A DNA stretch of 64,000 nucleotides from Candidatus Falkowbacteria bacterium (GTDB lineage: Bacteria > Patescibacteriota > Patescibacteriia > Patescibacteriales > Patescibacteriaceae): assembly GCA_026396835.1 (NCBI GenBank), contig JAPLWA010000004.1, positions 310,001 through 374,000 on the forward strand. Direction: 5' to 3'. The notes under the pieces are model-generated. The model was not told the DNA's origin and did not search any database. It worked only from the letters and a program-made list of their open reading frames with translations. The translations under genes were made by a program, and so were the position numbers. Each line of letters opens with the position of its first letter. Position 1 is the stretch's first letter. Positions 1 through 7,895 of the stretch are shown in pieces.

Positions 1-1
1 T

Positions 2-1036
2 GAAATAGAAAAATTTCAAGAACAGTTAAAAATCTCAGTAAATAACCTTGAGCAGGCTCGGATAGATGAAAATCTATGGAAGAAAACATTACTAGAAAGA
101 GCTTCTGGATTTCCAAGTTTAATTAATAGAATTTTAGAATATGAAAAATTAAGAGATGATGGGACCTCTTATTCTCTAAGGGTTAAAAGTCACCCCGCTT
201 ATAAGGCTTCTGATGTAGTAAAAGAAGAGGCAAAAAGAAGACGAGAGGCAGAGTTTATTAGAAAAAAAACAGAAGCTATTATTGAATACTATGAATATTT
301 AGCACCGTTTTTATTAGATGTAAAAGAAGATGTTGATATAGACCAGGCTGAAATTTTTGGAGAATATACAGAAGAGGAACAGCAAGATCCAGCGATTAAC
401 TATCTTACAAAAGAAGAATATAGGAAACTGCCAGCCGTCGAGAGAAATCAATTAGCATTAGATCGATTTTGGAAGCGCCCCAATAAGTCTAAATGGCTTA
501 TTGGTAAATTATATGAAAGGTATGTTGGATATTTGTATGAAAAAGATGGTTACAATGTTGAGTACCATGGGATACAATATAAACTAGAAGATCTAGGAAT
601 AGATTTAATTTGTAAGAAAAATAATGAAATAGTATTAATACAATGTAAAAATTGGGCGAGTTTTAGAACTATTTATGAGAAACATATCTTTCAGTTTTTC
701 GGAACATTTTTTCAGTATAGAGATTCTAATCCTGGGAAAAAAATAAGAGCAGTTTTCTGCACAACTACAAAGCTATCTGAATTAGCCACAAAATTCGCAA
801 ATGCCTTGGGTATTGAATTGAAAGAAAATTTTAAATTTGATCAGTCTTACCCATGTATTAAATGTAACATAAATAATTCTACTAATGAAAAGATTTACCA
901 CCTACCATTTGATCAGCAATATGATAAAACTAAAATTCTTGGTAAAAATGAAATTTATTGCAGGACAACAAAGGAAGCTGAGGTCGCCGGATTTAGAAGG
1001 GCTTTCCGTTGGCATGGAAGCAAGAGTGATGGCTAG
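2..1036 (+). CDS. Mrr-like PD-(D/E)XK nuclease, 5' truncated by window edge
   Basis: The frame is open from the first bases of the window, so the N-terminus is missing; 344 residues are visible. The first 140 or so are charged and helical, probably coiled coil. A nuclease core follows: a Glu in KLYERYVG, then GIDLI and shortly after it LIQCKNW, the D...QxK pattern of Mrr-type endonucleases. The last 60 residues (IKCNI, EKIYHLP, YDKTKI, EAEVAGFRR) resemble the short 'sunset'-type domain found at the end of many nucleases. It probably cuts DNA. A defence role is inferred only from its place in a mobile element. An ATG at 533 lies inside this frame and is not the start. Confidence 0.75.
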   Translation, partial: EIEKFQEQLKISVNNLEQARIDENLWKKTLLERASGFPSLINRILEYEKLRDDGTSYSLRVKSHPAYKASDVVKEEAKRRREAEFIRKKTEAIIEYYEYLAPFLLDVKEDVDIDQAEIFGEYTEEEQQDPAINYLTKEEYRKLPAVERNQLALDRFWKRPNKSKWLIGKLYERYVGYLYEKDGYNVEYHGIQYKLEDLGIDLICKKNNEIVLIQCKNWASFRTIYEKHIFQFFGTFFQYRDSNPGKKIRAVFCTTTKLSELATKFANALGIELKENFKFDQSYPCIKCNINNSTNEKIYHLPFDQQYDKTKILGKNEIYCRTTKEAEVAGFRRAFRWHGSKSDG

Positions 1037-1128
1037 CAATATGGAATTTTTGAATGATCTAGAGATAATTAAAACAATATAATAAGATTGCTTTTTAATG
1101 CTACTTAAATAAATAATTATATTTTAGT

Positions 1129-2109
1129 ATGGCATCTTTATTTAGAGAAGATTTACCCGTATGTACTCCTAAAAACCTCAGACAAGTTGCCGAAAAACTT
1201 GAATTAGATTCTGGCTATCTAGCTTTGGCATCATATCCAGAGCTTGTTGAAGTAAGAAATATTTTTAATCGTTGGTACTTGGAAATAAAAGATTTTTTAG
1301 ATAAGCAATATATTAAATTTATACAAAAAGATTTTCACAGTAGATCATGGGAACTTTTTTGTGGGAAATTATTAAATACTAACTTTGGCTTAAAAACAAA
1401 AAAATCACAAATCGGGACGCCAGATTTCCTCATAGGTATTAATAGTACACCGGCCTGGATTGAATCAATGGCCCCAGAAAATGCAACCAATGCAAATAAA
1501 ATTCTACTTTTGCGTGATCAATTTAATACTGCTAATTCAGGAACAATGATATCAGGTGGCGGTCCTATAAATGAACTTGCTGATCCGGTTGTCTTTAGAA
1601 TCAAAAGTAAGATTCTTGATAAATATAAGTCATTCTTCACAACCTATTTAAATTTTGGAGTTAAAAAGAGTGATTTTTATATAATAGCTTTAAACATTCA
1701 TTCTTTTGATGACGGATTTTTAGATGAAAGGATATTCAGACAAATATTTTTTGGGCAAGGTAATAACATTGTTTTCCCCGGAGATAAAAAGAATATTACT
1801 AATAATACTAAATATGTTGAAAATAGGGCAACCGCAACTAATTTAGAGGGTAAAAATATTTCGGTAGGTATCTTCTTAGATGATAGATTTAAGTACTTAA
1901 GCGGTGTTTTAATCACTTCTAATGATGTGTTTAACCTTGCGATTAAAAAAGATATTGGCTCTAGCTTATTTTTTATTCATAACTGCAATGCCCAAAATAA
2001 AATTCCTTTAAATATTTTTTCTTTTTGTTCTCAAATAAATTATCATATAGAAAGCGGGGAAACAAAAACAACTCAACCATTCTCGATATCTAAGGTTGAG
2101 CGTGATTAA
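1129..2109 (+). CDS. Hypothetical protein with PD-(D/E)XK-like nuclease signature
   Basis: The protein has 326 residues and no family that I recognise. Residues 70-115 look like a restriction-endonuclease fold: a Glu in SWELFCG, then GTPDFLIG, then AWIESMAP. This resembles the E...PD...(E/D)x pattern of uncharacterised PD-(D/E)XK proteins, but the usual Lys after the acidic residue is replaced by Ser, so activity is uncertain. The gene starts about 90 bp after the Mrr-like gene on the same strand and ends before two minus-strand genes. Two neighbouring nuclease-fold proteins suggest a defence or element-competition module; that is inference. Confidence 0.55.
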   Translation: MASLFREDLPVCTPKNLRQVAEKLELDSGYLALASYPELVEVRNIFNRWYLEIKDFLDKQYIKFIQKDFHSRSWELFCGKLLNTNFGLKTKKSQIGTPDFLIGINSTPAWIESMAPENATNANKILLLRDQFNTANSGTMISGGGPINELADPVVFRIKSKILDKYKSFFTTYLNFGVKKSDFYIIALNIHSFDDGFLDERIFRQIFFGQGNNIVFPGDKKNITNNTKYVENRATATNLEGKNISVGIFLDDRFKYLSGVLITSNDVFNLAIKKDIGSSLFFIHNCNAQNKIPLNIFSFCSQINYHIESGETKTTQPFSISKVERD

Positions 2110-2145
2110 TAACGATTGAGAAACGTAAAATCTTTTGAGGCTGGT

Positions 2146-2304
2146 TTAATTATTTCTTTTACTTTTCGCAAATTTCTGAAAGTTTATAACTTGATCTGGA
2201 TTCTCTCTTAACTTAGCAACTATCTTCTCTAGATCTTTTTTATCGGTAATTTCACTAATACCGAACATTTCTTCTAATAACTCATCTAATGATACTTTAG
2301 GCAT
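2146..2304 (-). CDS. Small hypothetical protein, 52 aa
   Basis: An ATG at 2304 opens a 52-codon frame starting MPKVSLDELLEEMFG and ending FQKFAKSKRNN before TAA. It is hydrophilic, helical and mixed in charge, as small regulators and antitoxins often are. It lies 35 bp downstream of the membrane-protein gene at 2340-2825 on the same strand, so the two may be cotranscribed. I see no Shine-Dalgarno site, which is common here. The sensible composition and the fit between neighbours support a real gene; no function can be assigned. Confidence 0.45.
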   Translation of the reverse strand: MPKVSLDELLEEMFGISEITDKKDLEKIVAKLRENPDQVINFQKFAKSKRNN

Positions 2305-2339
2305 AATATTATATTTGTACTGTTAATAAAATTATGATA

Positions 2340-2825
2340 TTACGGCCTCCATTTTAACTCAAGCCATTCACGGCGAGATAAAGAAAAATCTTGTCCAGTA
2401 ATAAATATACCGGCGCCTTCTCTATATGAATTCCAATACTTACCTTTACTAAAACCAAATTTTTCACCATCTAATTTACATGACCAATTTTTTCTATCCT
2501 TAATAATACAATCAGTTGCTTTATTAATTGAATCCGATTCTCCGGGTTGCCAATATATTACTTCTTGACGTTTTTTTGATACTTCATAAGTCGTGGGGAA
2601 CGACATGATAGTAATTTTACCCGGACAGTTTCCTTCCTCAATTTTTTTATCACAATAAGCTGGATAATCTGTTATTCGCGATCTTAGAAATCCCCAGTCT
2701 GTACCGTAAACTATAAATCCTACAACAAAGATAAAAATAGCAATTAATATCCTTTTTCTAAGAATATAACCTTTATAGTCTTTTTTATCTTGTGCCTCCT
2801 TATCTTTATTTATTATATCTTTCAT
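2340..2825 (-). CDS. Single-pass membrane protein of unknown function
   Basis: The protein has 161 residues. A charged cytoplasmic start of about 24 residues (MKDIINKDKEAQDKK) is followed by one transmembrane helix (ILIAIFIFVVGFIVYG). An outer domain of about 115 residues has Cys in YCDKK, GNCPGK, DCIIK and WSCKL, which could form two disulfides. I do not recognise a family. It sits in the mobile element on the strand opposite to the flanking genes. A cluster of hairpins (2840-2961) lies directly upstream and may form its leader. Confidence 0.6.
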   Translation of the reverse strand: MKDIINKDKEAQDKKDYKGYILRKRILIAIFIFVVGFIVYGTDWGFLRSRITDYPAYCDKKIEEGNCPGKITIMSFPTTYEVSKKRQEVIYWQPGESDSINKATDCIIKDRKNWSCKLDGEKFGFSKGKYWNSYREGAGIFITGQDFSLSRREWLELKWRP

Positions 2826-2839
2826 AAAATGATATTAAA

Positions 2840-2961
2840 GGAGAACACAAAAGGTCTCCCGACACAGTTAACATACTCTTTCGAATATGCGCCTAGACAG
2901 CTGAAAACTGGTCAGAAGACCATCTCTGCTGTCTAGGACTTAATACCATGCCCCAAAGGGG
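2840..2961 (-). ncRNA. Cluster of hairpins; candidate structured leader or small RNA
   Basis: Four inverted repeats lie within 122 bp. They are GGAGA/TCTCC (2840-2844/2855-2859), a 7-bp stem at 2872-2889, a perfect 10-bp stem CCTAGACAGC/GCTGTCTAGG (2892-2901/2928-2937) enclosing TGGTC/GACCA (2909-2922), and CCCC-AAA-GGGG (2951-2961). The 2872-2889 stem is complete only on the minus strand, where it has a G-U pair and a GAAA tetraloop, so the RNA probably reads minus. That places it as the 5' leader of the gene at 2340-2825. No convincing promoter was found. I cannot match it to a known riboswitch. Confidence 0.4.
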
Positions 2962-3075
2962 TTTAGGCGGATTTGATTGTCACTATTAAAGTACCACCAT
3001 ATTTGCTAAAAATCAACCTTTATTGTGTTTTATCCAGCATGTTGATAACATATAAAATATTAACATTAGAGTTAT

Positions 3076-3780
3076 ATGAATAGTACAAATAATACAAACA
3101 TCTGGCTAGAAGATTTAGTTCTCAGGGGAATAGATTTATCCAAGTTTATTGAACCCGCCATCGATGGGTATGGTCGATTCAAACTTGGTTCAGGAATGTA
3201 TTCAGACTATAGTTCTGATGGTGAATATGTAAGTGAGGTTATGGGTAAATATCTTATTTGGTTAGATGATATTAAGAACGCGATAGAAAAATATAAAATT
3301 GACAAAATCGCTAACGCATATTTTTGGCAAGCCGATGGCGTACCGAGAATGATTATTTCTGGTCCCGATTATTGGAATATTAATGATGATAAACCCCAGA
3401 AACTATTGAAGAAAATTTATGAAGAAACTCTTATCAAGAATAATAAGCTAAGTGACTTAGGAAAAATTATTAATGTAGTTAAAAATAAAACAACAAAGAA
3501 AATAACAATTTATATATCAAAAGATGAAGGAATTTATATTAATAAAGATAGAAAATATCCAATAAAAAAAGGTCGGTTTGATCTAATTCAAAAACTTCGT
3601 GGAGAAAAGATAGTTATGCCACGTGAGCGAATTAACTACAGCAACCCACTCAAAGAAATTAAAAAAATAAATGAAAACTTCAAAGAAGGGCTAAATTTAA
3701 AGGAGGATATAATAATTCATGTTAGCACTGGTGGTTATAGGCTTAATCGTAATAATTATGAAATAAACTTTATTGATTAA
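3076..3780 (+). CDS. Hypothetical protein with C-terminal winged-helix-like domain
   Basis: The protein has 234 residues. The N-terminal 110 residues match no family that I know. Residues 145-234 look like the winged-helix module common in CPR proteins: a short beta segment (GIYINKDRKYPIKKG), a helical part (FDLIQKLRGEK; EIKKINENFKEGLNLK) and a closing wing with STGGYRLNRNNYEINF, much like the GYR(L/I)N end of OmpR-type domains. DNA binding and a regulatory role in the element are inferred. A U-rich hairpin terminator follows at 3826-3851. Confidence 0.6.
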   Translation: MNSTNNTNIWLEDLVLRGIDLSKFIEPAIDGYGRFKLGSGMYSDYSSDGEYVSEVMGKYLIWLDDIKNAIEKYKIDKIANAYFWQADGVPRMIISGPDYWNINDDKPQKLLKKIYEETLIKNNKLSDLGKIINVVKNKTTKKITIYISKDEGIYINKDRKYPIKKGRFDLIQKLRGEKIVMPRERINYSNPLKEIKKINENFKEGLNLKEDIIIHVSTGGYRLNRNNYEINFID

Positions 3781-3825
3781 AAATACCCTCATATGACCCC
3801 TGGGGGTTGTTAATAACTTCTAATT

Positions 3826-3851
3826 AAACGGCTTTTAATAGGCTGTTTTTT
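3826..3851 (+). terminator. Intrinsic terminator
   Basis: AAACGGC (3826-3832) pairs with GCTGTTT (3842-3848), with one G-U pair, and runs into a T tract. It lies 46 bp after the stop of the winged-helix protein gene. Confidence 0.6.
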
Positions 3852-4146
3852 AGTTTACTCAGACATCAAGGTCTCTCGAAGGTATTGATTGGTTGCATTA
3901 TTATATAAGTATAAATATAGAATAGTTTTTAATTTCTAGGAATCTGCCGGAATTTATAAAGAAGTTTTGTCCTTTTAAAGTTTTGACAATCTCTGGAAAT
4001 CGCGATTCCGCTTGACGAGATCAAACAACGAAAATGATTAAAGTGTAATCATTTTTCTCTGAGGACAAATACATTATAGGGGAGAGGGGATTAGTACCTC
4101 TCCCTCGCCTCGGAGTAATTATTTTATTTATTATTAAGAAAAAAAT
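3852..4146 (+). other. Gene-free leader region with two hairpins
   Basis: No gene is seen in these 295 bp. A perfect 10-bp inverted repeat, AAAATGATTA/TAATCATTTT (4031-4040/4046-4055), is followed by T and CTCT and could act as an attenuator. A second perfect 8-bp stem, GGGAGAGG/CCTCTCCC (4080-4087/4097-4104), lies 43 bp before the next start codon. A weak promoter-like TTGCAT about 17 bp before TATAGA occurs near 3900. Together they suggest a long, structured leader for the replication genes. Confidence 0.4.
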
Positions 4147-4383
4147 ATGAGAAATAAGATTCTATCACTGAGTGAGTGGTCATTGATCGGGAGTAAGTTT
4201 AAGGAAATATTGGAACTTATTGAGTGGGTGCTTATTAATGTTCCAGATGAATATCAAAAAAAAGAATTTACAGTATTGAGTAAAGCGTTTCAAAAGTATA
4301 GAAGTGTTCTGGAGGATCGTATGCTTAGTCAATATAAGGATGCACAGGATCATGAAGTACTACATATTTTTTATGGACAATAA
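4147..4383 (+). CDS. Small hypothetical protein upstream of the RepA-like ATPase
   Basis: The protein has 78 residues, is largely helical, and has many aromatic and charged residues (SEWSLIGSKFKEILELIEW). It has no cysteine motif or membrane segment and I do not recognise a family. It ends 12 bp before the ATPase gene, so the two are very likely cotranscribed. A helper role in replication of the element is possible but is only inferred from position. Confidence 0.6.
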   Translation: MRNKILSLSEWSLIGSKFKEILELIEWVLINVPDEYQKKEFTVLSKAFQKYRSVLEDRMLSQYKDAQDHEVLHIFYGQ

Positions 4384-4395
4384 AAATACATTTAG

Positions 4396-5592
4396 ATGGA
4401 TATCAAAAAAAGGGTAATTGAATATTTTCAAAAAGGTGATTGGCCTTTTGAAAACGAAGGCTTGAATATTCGAGCTAAGTGTATGAGTTGTAAAAACACC
4501 ACTCTTGTTTTTGATTTTGAAACCGGAAAATATACTTGTGAAAATACCTTTTGTGATAATGCTGGTGAAATAGATTCATTTCTTCCGAAAGAAATATTAT
4601 CAGACCCGATTGATTCTAATGATTTAAAAATATCTACCTGCCAAGAATTATTAAATTACGAAGTTGAGCCGGAATATTTCATCGTAAAACCATTAATACC
4701 AGAAAACGCGATCACAAATATTTGCAGTGATTCCGGCAAAGGTAAAAGTTTATTGGCCTTAATCATTGCCTACCACATTGCCTCCGGAAAGCCCTTGTTT
4801 GATGAATTCCCCGTGAAACAAGGTGGCGTTCTGTTGATTGATCAAGAGCAAAATTTGAACACCGTGGTATCTAGATTTAAAAAAGTAGTAACCGAAAATC
4901 TCCCAATAGATTATATTATAGACCAAAAGTTCCTTATAACTGATGAAGAAAACTTTGAATGTCTAATAAAAAAAATAAAAGAGCAGAAATATAAAGTTAT
5001 TATTTTTGATACTTTTACTGAAATCCACGACAAGGAAGAAAATGAAAGCGGACCAATGAAAATTGTTAACAGAAAATTATTAGAGTTAATTCGAAGAACA
5101 AATGTAAGTCTCGTCTATCTACACCATTTGAGAAAACCCTTCAAAAATGAGAAATTGTCGCAATCGAGTAGCAGGGGGAGTGGAGAGATCATAGCAAAAT
5201 GCTCGTCGAATCTTCTTTTAGAGAGCAAAAATTCTGCGGATGAGTTTGGTAATACCGTCCTTGAGATGACAATTTCTCAAGAAAAATCTAGAAGCTCAGA
5301 ACGACTAAACGGCAGAATTGCAATAAAGATTTTTAATGACCCGGAGAACGGTTTTATAAAATGGCAATTCATGGGTGAAATAGAGGAGAAGGGTAAAAGA
5401 GTTGAGGAAGCAAAAATACTTATTATGGAAACTTTACAGACAGTGCCCGGAGTAACAGTTAAAGATCTAGAAGGAAAAACAGAGATAGGCAGCAACAATC
5501 TTAGATCAGGTCTAAGAGAGTTAATGAATGAGGGGAAAATTGATTGTAGCCACCAAGGAAGGGCAAAATATTACTTTCCGCTAGAGAAATAA
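4396..5592 (+). CDS. RepA/AAA_25-type replicative ATPase with zinc ribbon
   Basis: The protein has 398 residues. Residues 28-54 form a zinc ribbon (CMSCKNT...CENTFC) like those of primases. Residues 95-300 are a RecA-fold ATPase: the Walker A loop is SDSGKGKS, followed by GGVLLIDQEQ and a Walker B KVIIFDTFTEIH, then LVYLHHLRKP and SSRGSGE, as in RepA/DnaB-like helicases. The C-terminal 60 residues look like a winged helix (GSNNLRSGLRELMNEGKI). It probably unwinds or loads on the element's origin. Repeats immediately downstream (5594-5816) fit an origin or operator. Confidence 0.8.
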   Translation: MDIKKRVIEYFQKGDWPFENEGLNIRAKCMSCKNTTLVFDFETGKYTCENTFCDNAGEIDSFLPKEILSDPIDSNDLKISTCQELLNYEVEPEYFIVKPLIPENAITNICSDSGKGKSLLALIIAYHIASGKPLFDEFPVKQGGVLLIDQEQNLNTVVSRFKKVVTENLPIDYIIDQKFLITDEENFECLIKKIKEQKYKVIIFDTFTEIHDKEENESGPMKIVNRKLLELIRRTNVSLVYLHHLRKPFKNEKLSQSSSRGSGEIIAKCSSNLLLESKNSADEFGNTVLEMTISQEKSRSSERLNGRIAIKIFNDPENGFIKWQFMGEIEEKGKRVEEAKILIMETLQTVPGVTVKDLEGKTEIGSNNLRSGLRELMNEGKIDCSHQGRAKYYFPLEK

Positions 5593-5816
5593 GCTTGTTA
5601 CTTGTTAATGTATATATACATATTAATAAACTAATAAGCTAATTATTGGTTCTTAAATGAACCAATAATATAAACTTCTCTTATAGGGAATTTTAATAAG
5701 ATAAAAATCAATTAATAATTAATATCTAATATTAAACAAAATTACTTATTAAAAATTTTTTAACAAGTAATTAACAATTAACAAGTTCTTAATCACCCCA
5801 TAACATAACAAGTTCT
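5593..5816. repeat. AT-rich region with heptamer repeats; candidate origin or operator
   Basis: The heptamer TAACAAG occurs in direct orientation at 5761, 5779 and 5806. The last two are longer copies (TAACAAGTTCT), and the third abuts the next ATG. Its complement CTTGTTA occurs twice in tandem at 5594-5607. Between them is a perfect 11-bp inverted repeat, ATTATTGGTTC/GAACCAATAAT (5642-5652/5659-5669). The rest is nearly pure A/T. Iteron-like repeats beside a RepA-like ATPase suggest a replication origin. Operator sites for the downstream gene are the alternative. Confidence 0.5.
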
Positions 5817-6194
5817 ATGAATTGTCAATTTATTAAATCGAACGGAGAGTATTGCGGAGCAAATCCCATGAGTGATTCTGAATTTTGTTATTTTCACGAT
5901 CCAAAGGTAGATCCAGAGAAAAAACTCGCGGCTAGAACTTCTGGTGGTCTTGCTAACAAAATTATTCTAAAAGAAGCTTTACCTGTTTTAGTAATTAACG
6001 AGCCCAAAGACGTGATTAACCTTCTTGCTGATACGATAGACAGAGTTCGCTCGGGAGAATTAGAAATTCGCACGGCAAATTGTTTAGGAGTTTTGGCAAA
6101 TGTACTAATAAAAGCTTTTGAGATGTGTCAAATTTCTGATCGAGTGGAGATCGTCGAGCAGAAAATTTTAGAAAAAAAGACTACTTATAATTAA
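5817..6194 (+). CDS. Zinc-finger-like mobile-element protein
   Basis: The protein has 125 residues. The start carries a likely zinc site (CQFIKSNGEYCGAN...FCYFHDP), with spacing like that in short proteins common in phages and integrative elements. There the motif is followed by a basic Gly-rich link, here ARTSGGLANK, and a helical tail (VINLLADTIDRVRSGE...LGVLANVLIKAFEM). The tail resembles the partner-binding region of those proteins. The function of this group is not known to me. It lies between the candidate origin and the integrase genes and ends 4 bp before the next gene. Confidence 0.65.
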   Translation: MNCQFIKSNGEYCGANPMSDSEFCYFHDPKVDPEKKLAARTSGGLANKIILKEALPVLVINEPKDVINLLADTIDRVRSGELEIRTANCLGVLANVLIKAFEMCQISDRVEIVEQKILEKKTTYN

Positions 6195-6198
6195 TATT

Positions 6199-6432
6199 AT
6201 GATTACAAAACAAAAGATTAAACAATTAGAAGAGTCATTGAGTAATCTAAGAGGCGATAAGATCTTCTGTTGTATGAAAAAATATAATGAAGAAGTGTAT
6301 TCTTATAATGGGAAAATTTACTATAATCTGCAAAACGTGGAGAAAGACATAAATTTCTGTACAGGTGACTTCTTAGTTGTACTTACTGACTTCGGAAACT
6401 CTTCTTTTAATAATAAAACTCAATTAAATTAG
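6199..6432 (+). CDS. Small hypothetical protein
   Basis: The protein has 77 residues. A helical start (KQKIKQLEESLSNLRGDK) leads to a beta-rich part with FCCMKKYNEEVYSYNGKIYYN. There is no clear motif and I do not recognise it. It follows the zinc-finger-like gene after 4 bp, which suggests one operon running toward the excisionase and integrase. Confidence 0.5.
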   Translation: MITKQKIKQLEESLSNLRGDKIFCCMKKYNEEVYSYNGKIYYNLQNVEKDINFCTGDFLVVLTDFGNSSFNNKTQLN

Positions 6433-6482
6433 TAAAATAATGGTATAATACAGTTACCCTGTATTGCCCATTGAAAATTTAA

Positions 6483-6680
6483 ATGAACGATGTTTCTAAC
6501 ACAAATGATTTGATAACACCTGAAGAACTGGCATTGATTATAAAAATGTCTAAGTCTTCAATTTATCGATTAGTTAAAGAACGAAAGATCCCATTTTATA
6601 AAATAAGTGGCAGCTTAAGATTTAGAATATCTGATATAGAAAAATGCATAGATAGCTCCCGTGTTGAAGCAATCGTTTAA
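6483..6680 (+). CDS. Excisionase-family helix-turn-helix protein
   Basis: The protein has 65 residues. Residues 10-55 follow the excisionase/MerR-like pattern: LITPEELALIIKMSKSSIYRLVKERKIPFYKI, then a wing SLRFRISDIEKCID. Such proteins bind beside attachment sites and set the direction of integrase action, or act as small repressors. It ends 9 bp before the integrase start, the usual xis-int order. The function follows from motif and position. Confidence 0.8.
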   Translation: MNDVSNTNDLITPEELALIIKMSKSSIYRLVKERKIPFYKISGSLRFRISDIEKCIDSSRVEAIV

Positions 6681-6689
6681 TAAAATAAT

Positions 6690-7796
6690 ATGAGTATATA
6701 TAAAAGTAAAAATAAATATTGGGTCAGTATTTATCTTCACAACAAGAGGTATCGAAGAGTGAGTCCGGATAACACTAGCAACGGAGCCCGAGCCTATGAG
6801 GCTGTTTTAAGGCAAAAATTAGCCCGGGGCGAGCCTATAGTTGCTAAGCTTGATAAGATTGAGGTTATTCCAAATTTTAAAGATTTTTCTGAGAAATGGT
6901 TTAATGTTTATGTTAAAACTAATAATAAATATTCAGAGGTTTTAAATAAACAGAGCGTGCTGAGAGCTCACTTAAATCCATTTTTTGGAGACAAGAGATT
7001 AGATAAAATAAGTAACCTAGATATTGAAAGTTATAAGGCTAAAAAATTACAATCCAGTCAAGCTAATAAAAGCGTGAATAATCATCTAATTATTCTAAAT
7101 AAGTGTTTCAGGACAGCTCAAGAGTGGGGAGTGATTGATAATATACCAAAGATTAAACTGCTCAAGGTTCAGCCACAAAAGTTTGATTTTCTTAGCGCAG
7201 AAGAATGCCAGTTGTTATTAGATAATTGTGACGGGGTATTAAGAGAGATGGTGTTAGTTGGTCTTAAGACTGGTCTTCGTTTCGGCGAACTAATCGCCTT
7301 AGAGTGGAGCGATATAGATTTTAAGAGTAATCTTATGACAGTTCAAAAATCAATCGCTAGGGGACGCTTAGGGAGCCCCAAGAGCAATAAGATTAGATAT
7401 GTTCCTTTGTTAGATGATGTTAGTAAAGTACTTAATGCAAGATCAAAAAAACGTGGTTTAGTTTTTAGCAAGGACGGTAAAAAACATTTAGGTCCGGTGC
7501 TTTGTCTAAGATGGTTACACCTAGCTTGCAAAACAGCAGGACTAAGAAAAATAGGTTGGCACACATTGCGTCACACCTTTGCATCTCACTTAGCTCAGAA
7601 TGGAGTGTCTATAGTTTTGATAAAAGAGTTGCTAGGTCATGCTGATATAAAAACCACGATGAGATATTCTCATTTAACATCATTAGCTATCAGAGGAGCA
7701 GTTGAGACTCTAAATCAGAAATTTAGTCATCATTTAGTCATCCCACTAGTATCTGAGAGTAAAAAGATTTCTATCCCTAGTATTGCATCAGCTTAA
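6690..7796 (+). CDS. Tyrosine-type site-specific integrase
   Basis: The protein has 368 residues. It starts with an Arm-type DNA-binding segment (SIYKSKNKYWVSIYLHNKRY), followed by a SAM-like core-binding domain (about 70-155). The catalytic domain (about 165-340) has the expected set: Arg in TGLRFGEL, Lys near PKSNKIRYVPL, HTLRHTFASHL, and GHADIKTTMRYSHL with the nucleophile Tyr. It would recombine the element with the tRNA site just downstream. A short U-rich hairpin terminator follows. The length and catalytic set are normal, so the enzyme is probably active. Confidence 0.93.
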   Translation: MSIYKSKNKYWVSIYLHNKRYRRVSPDNTSNGARAYEAVLRQKLARGEPIVAKLDKIEVIPNFKDFSEKWFNVYVKTNNKYSEVLNKQSVLRAHLNPFFGDKRLDKISNLDIESYKAKKLQSSQANKSVNNHLIILNKCFRTAQEWGVIDNIPKIKLLKVQPQKFDFLSAEECQLLLDNCDGVLREMVLVGLKTGLRFGELIALEWSDIDFKSNLMTVQKSIARGRLGSPKSNKIRYVPLLDDVSKVLNARSKKRGLVFSKDGKKHLGPVLCLRWLHLACKTAGLRKIGWHTLRHTFASHLAQNGVSIVLIKELLGHADIKTTMRYSHLTSLAIRGAVETLNQKFSHHLVIPLVSESKKISIPSIASA

Positions 7797-7823
7797 TAAA
7801 TTGTAAAAAGCTTAACAAAAAAC

Positions 7824-7844
7824 AGGCTTTCGCCTATTTTTTTT
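7824..7844 (+). terminator. Terminator after integrase
   Basis: A short AGGC-TTTC-GCCT hairpin (7824-7835) runs into eight T residues (7837-7844). The stem is weak, but its place after the integrase stop and before the tRNA fragment fits termination. Confidence 0.5.
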
Positions 7845-7848
7845 CTCG

Positions 7849-7895
7849 TAGTCCCAAGGGGAATCGAACCCCTATTACCAGGATGAGAACCTGGT
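7849..7895 (-). tRNA. 3' fragment of tRNA-Glu(CTC); likely attachment site
   Basis: Read on the minus strand, this contains an anticodon stem-loop (CCAGG-TTCTCAT-CCTGG, anticodon CTC), a short variable loop, a T arm (AGGGG-TTCGATT-CCCCT) and the acceptor 3' strand TGGGACT plus discriminator A. No D arm or matching acceptor 5' strand (AGTCCCA) lies beyond 7895; a coding sequence runs there instead. CCA is not encoded. It is therefore a partial tRNA, as left at an attachment site by an integrase acting on tRNA 3' ends. It is unlikely to be functional. Confidence 0.8.

Larger units (their letters stand above)
1..7895. mobile_element. Right part of an integrative element ending at a tRNA-Glu fragment
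   Basis: An excisionase-like HTH gene and a tyrosine integrase lie together at 6483-7796. The integrase ends about 50 bp before a tRNA 3' fragment (7849-7895), the usual attachment-site arrangement. Upstream are a RepA-like ATPase with adjacent heptamer repeats, small unknown genes and two nuclease-fold proteins. The left end lies outside the window, so the element's size is unknown. Nuclease cargo together with a helicase and integrase suggests a plasmid-like integrative element. The exact boundary is inferred. Confidence 0.7.

Noticed and set aside
885-1082. 65-codon plus-strand frame
   Set aside because: It overlaps the better supported nuclease frame and has no family features; it is a frame shadow.
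7793-7895. Reading frame of the secreted gene continuing through the tRNA fragment as a normal C-terminus
   Set aside because: The peptide there is simply the tRNA read in frame; the natural end of the protein is not present.
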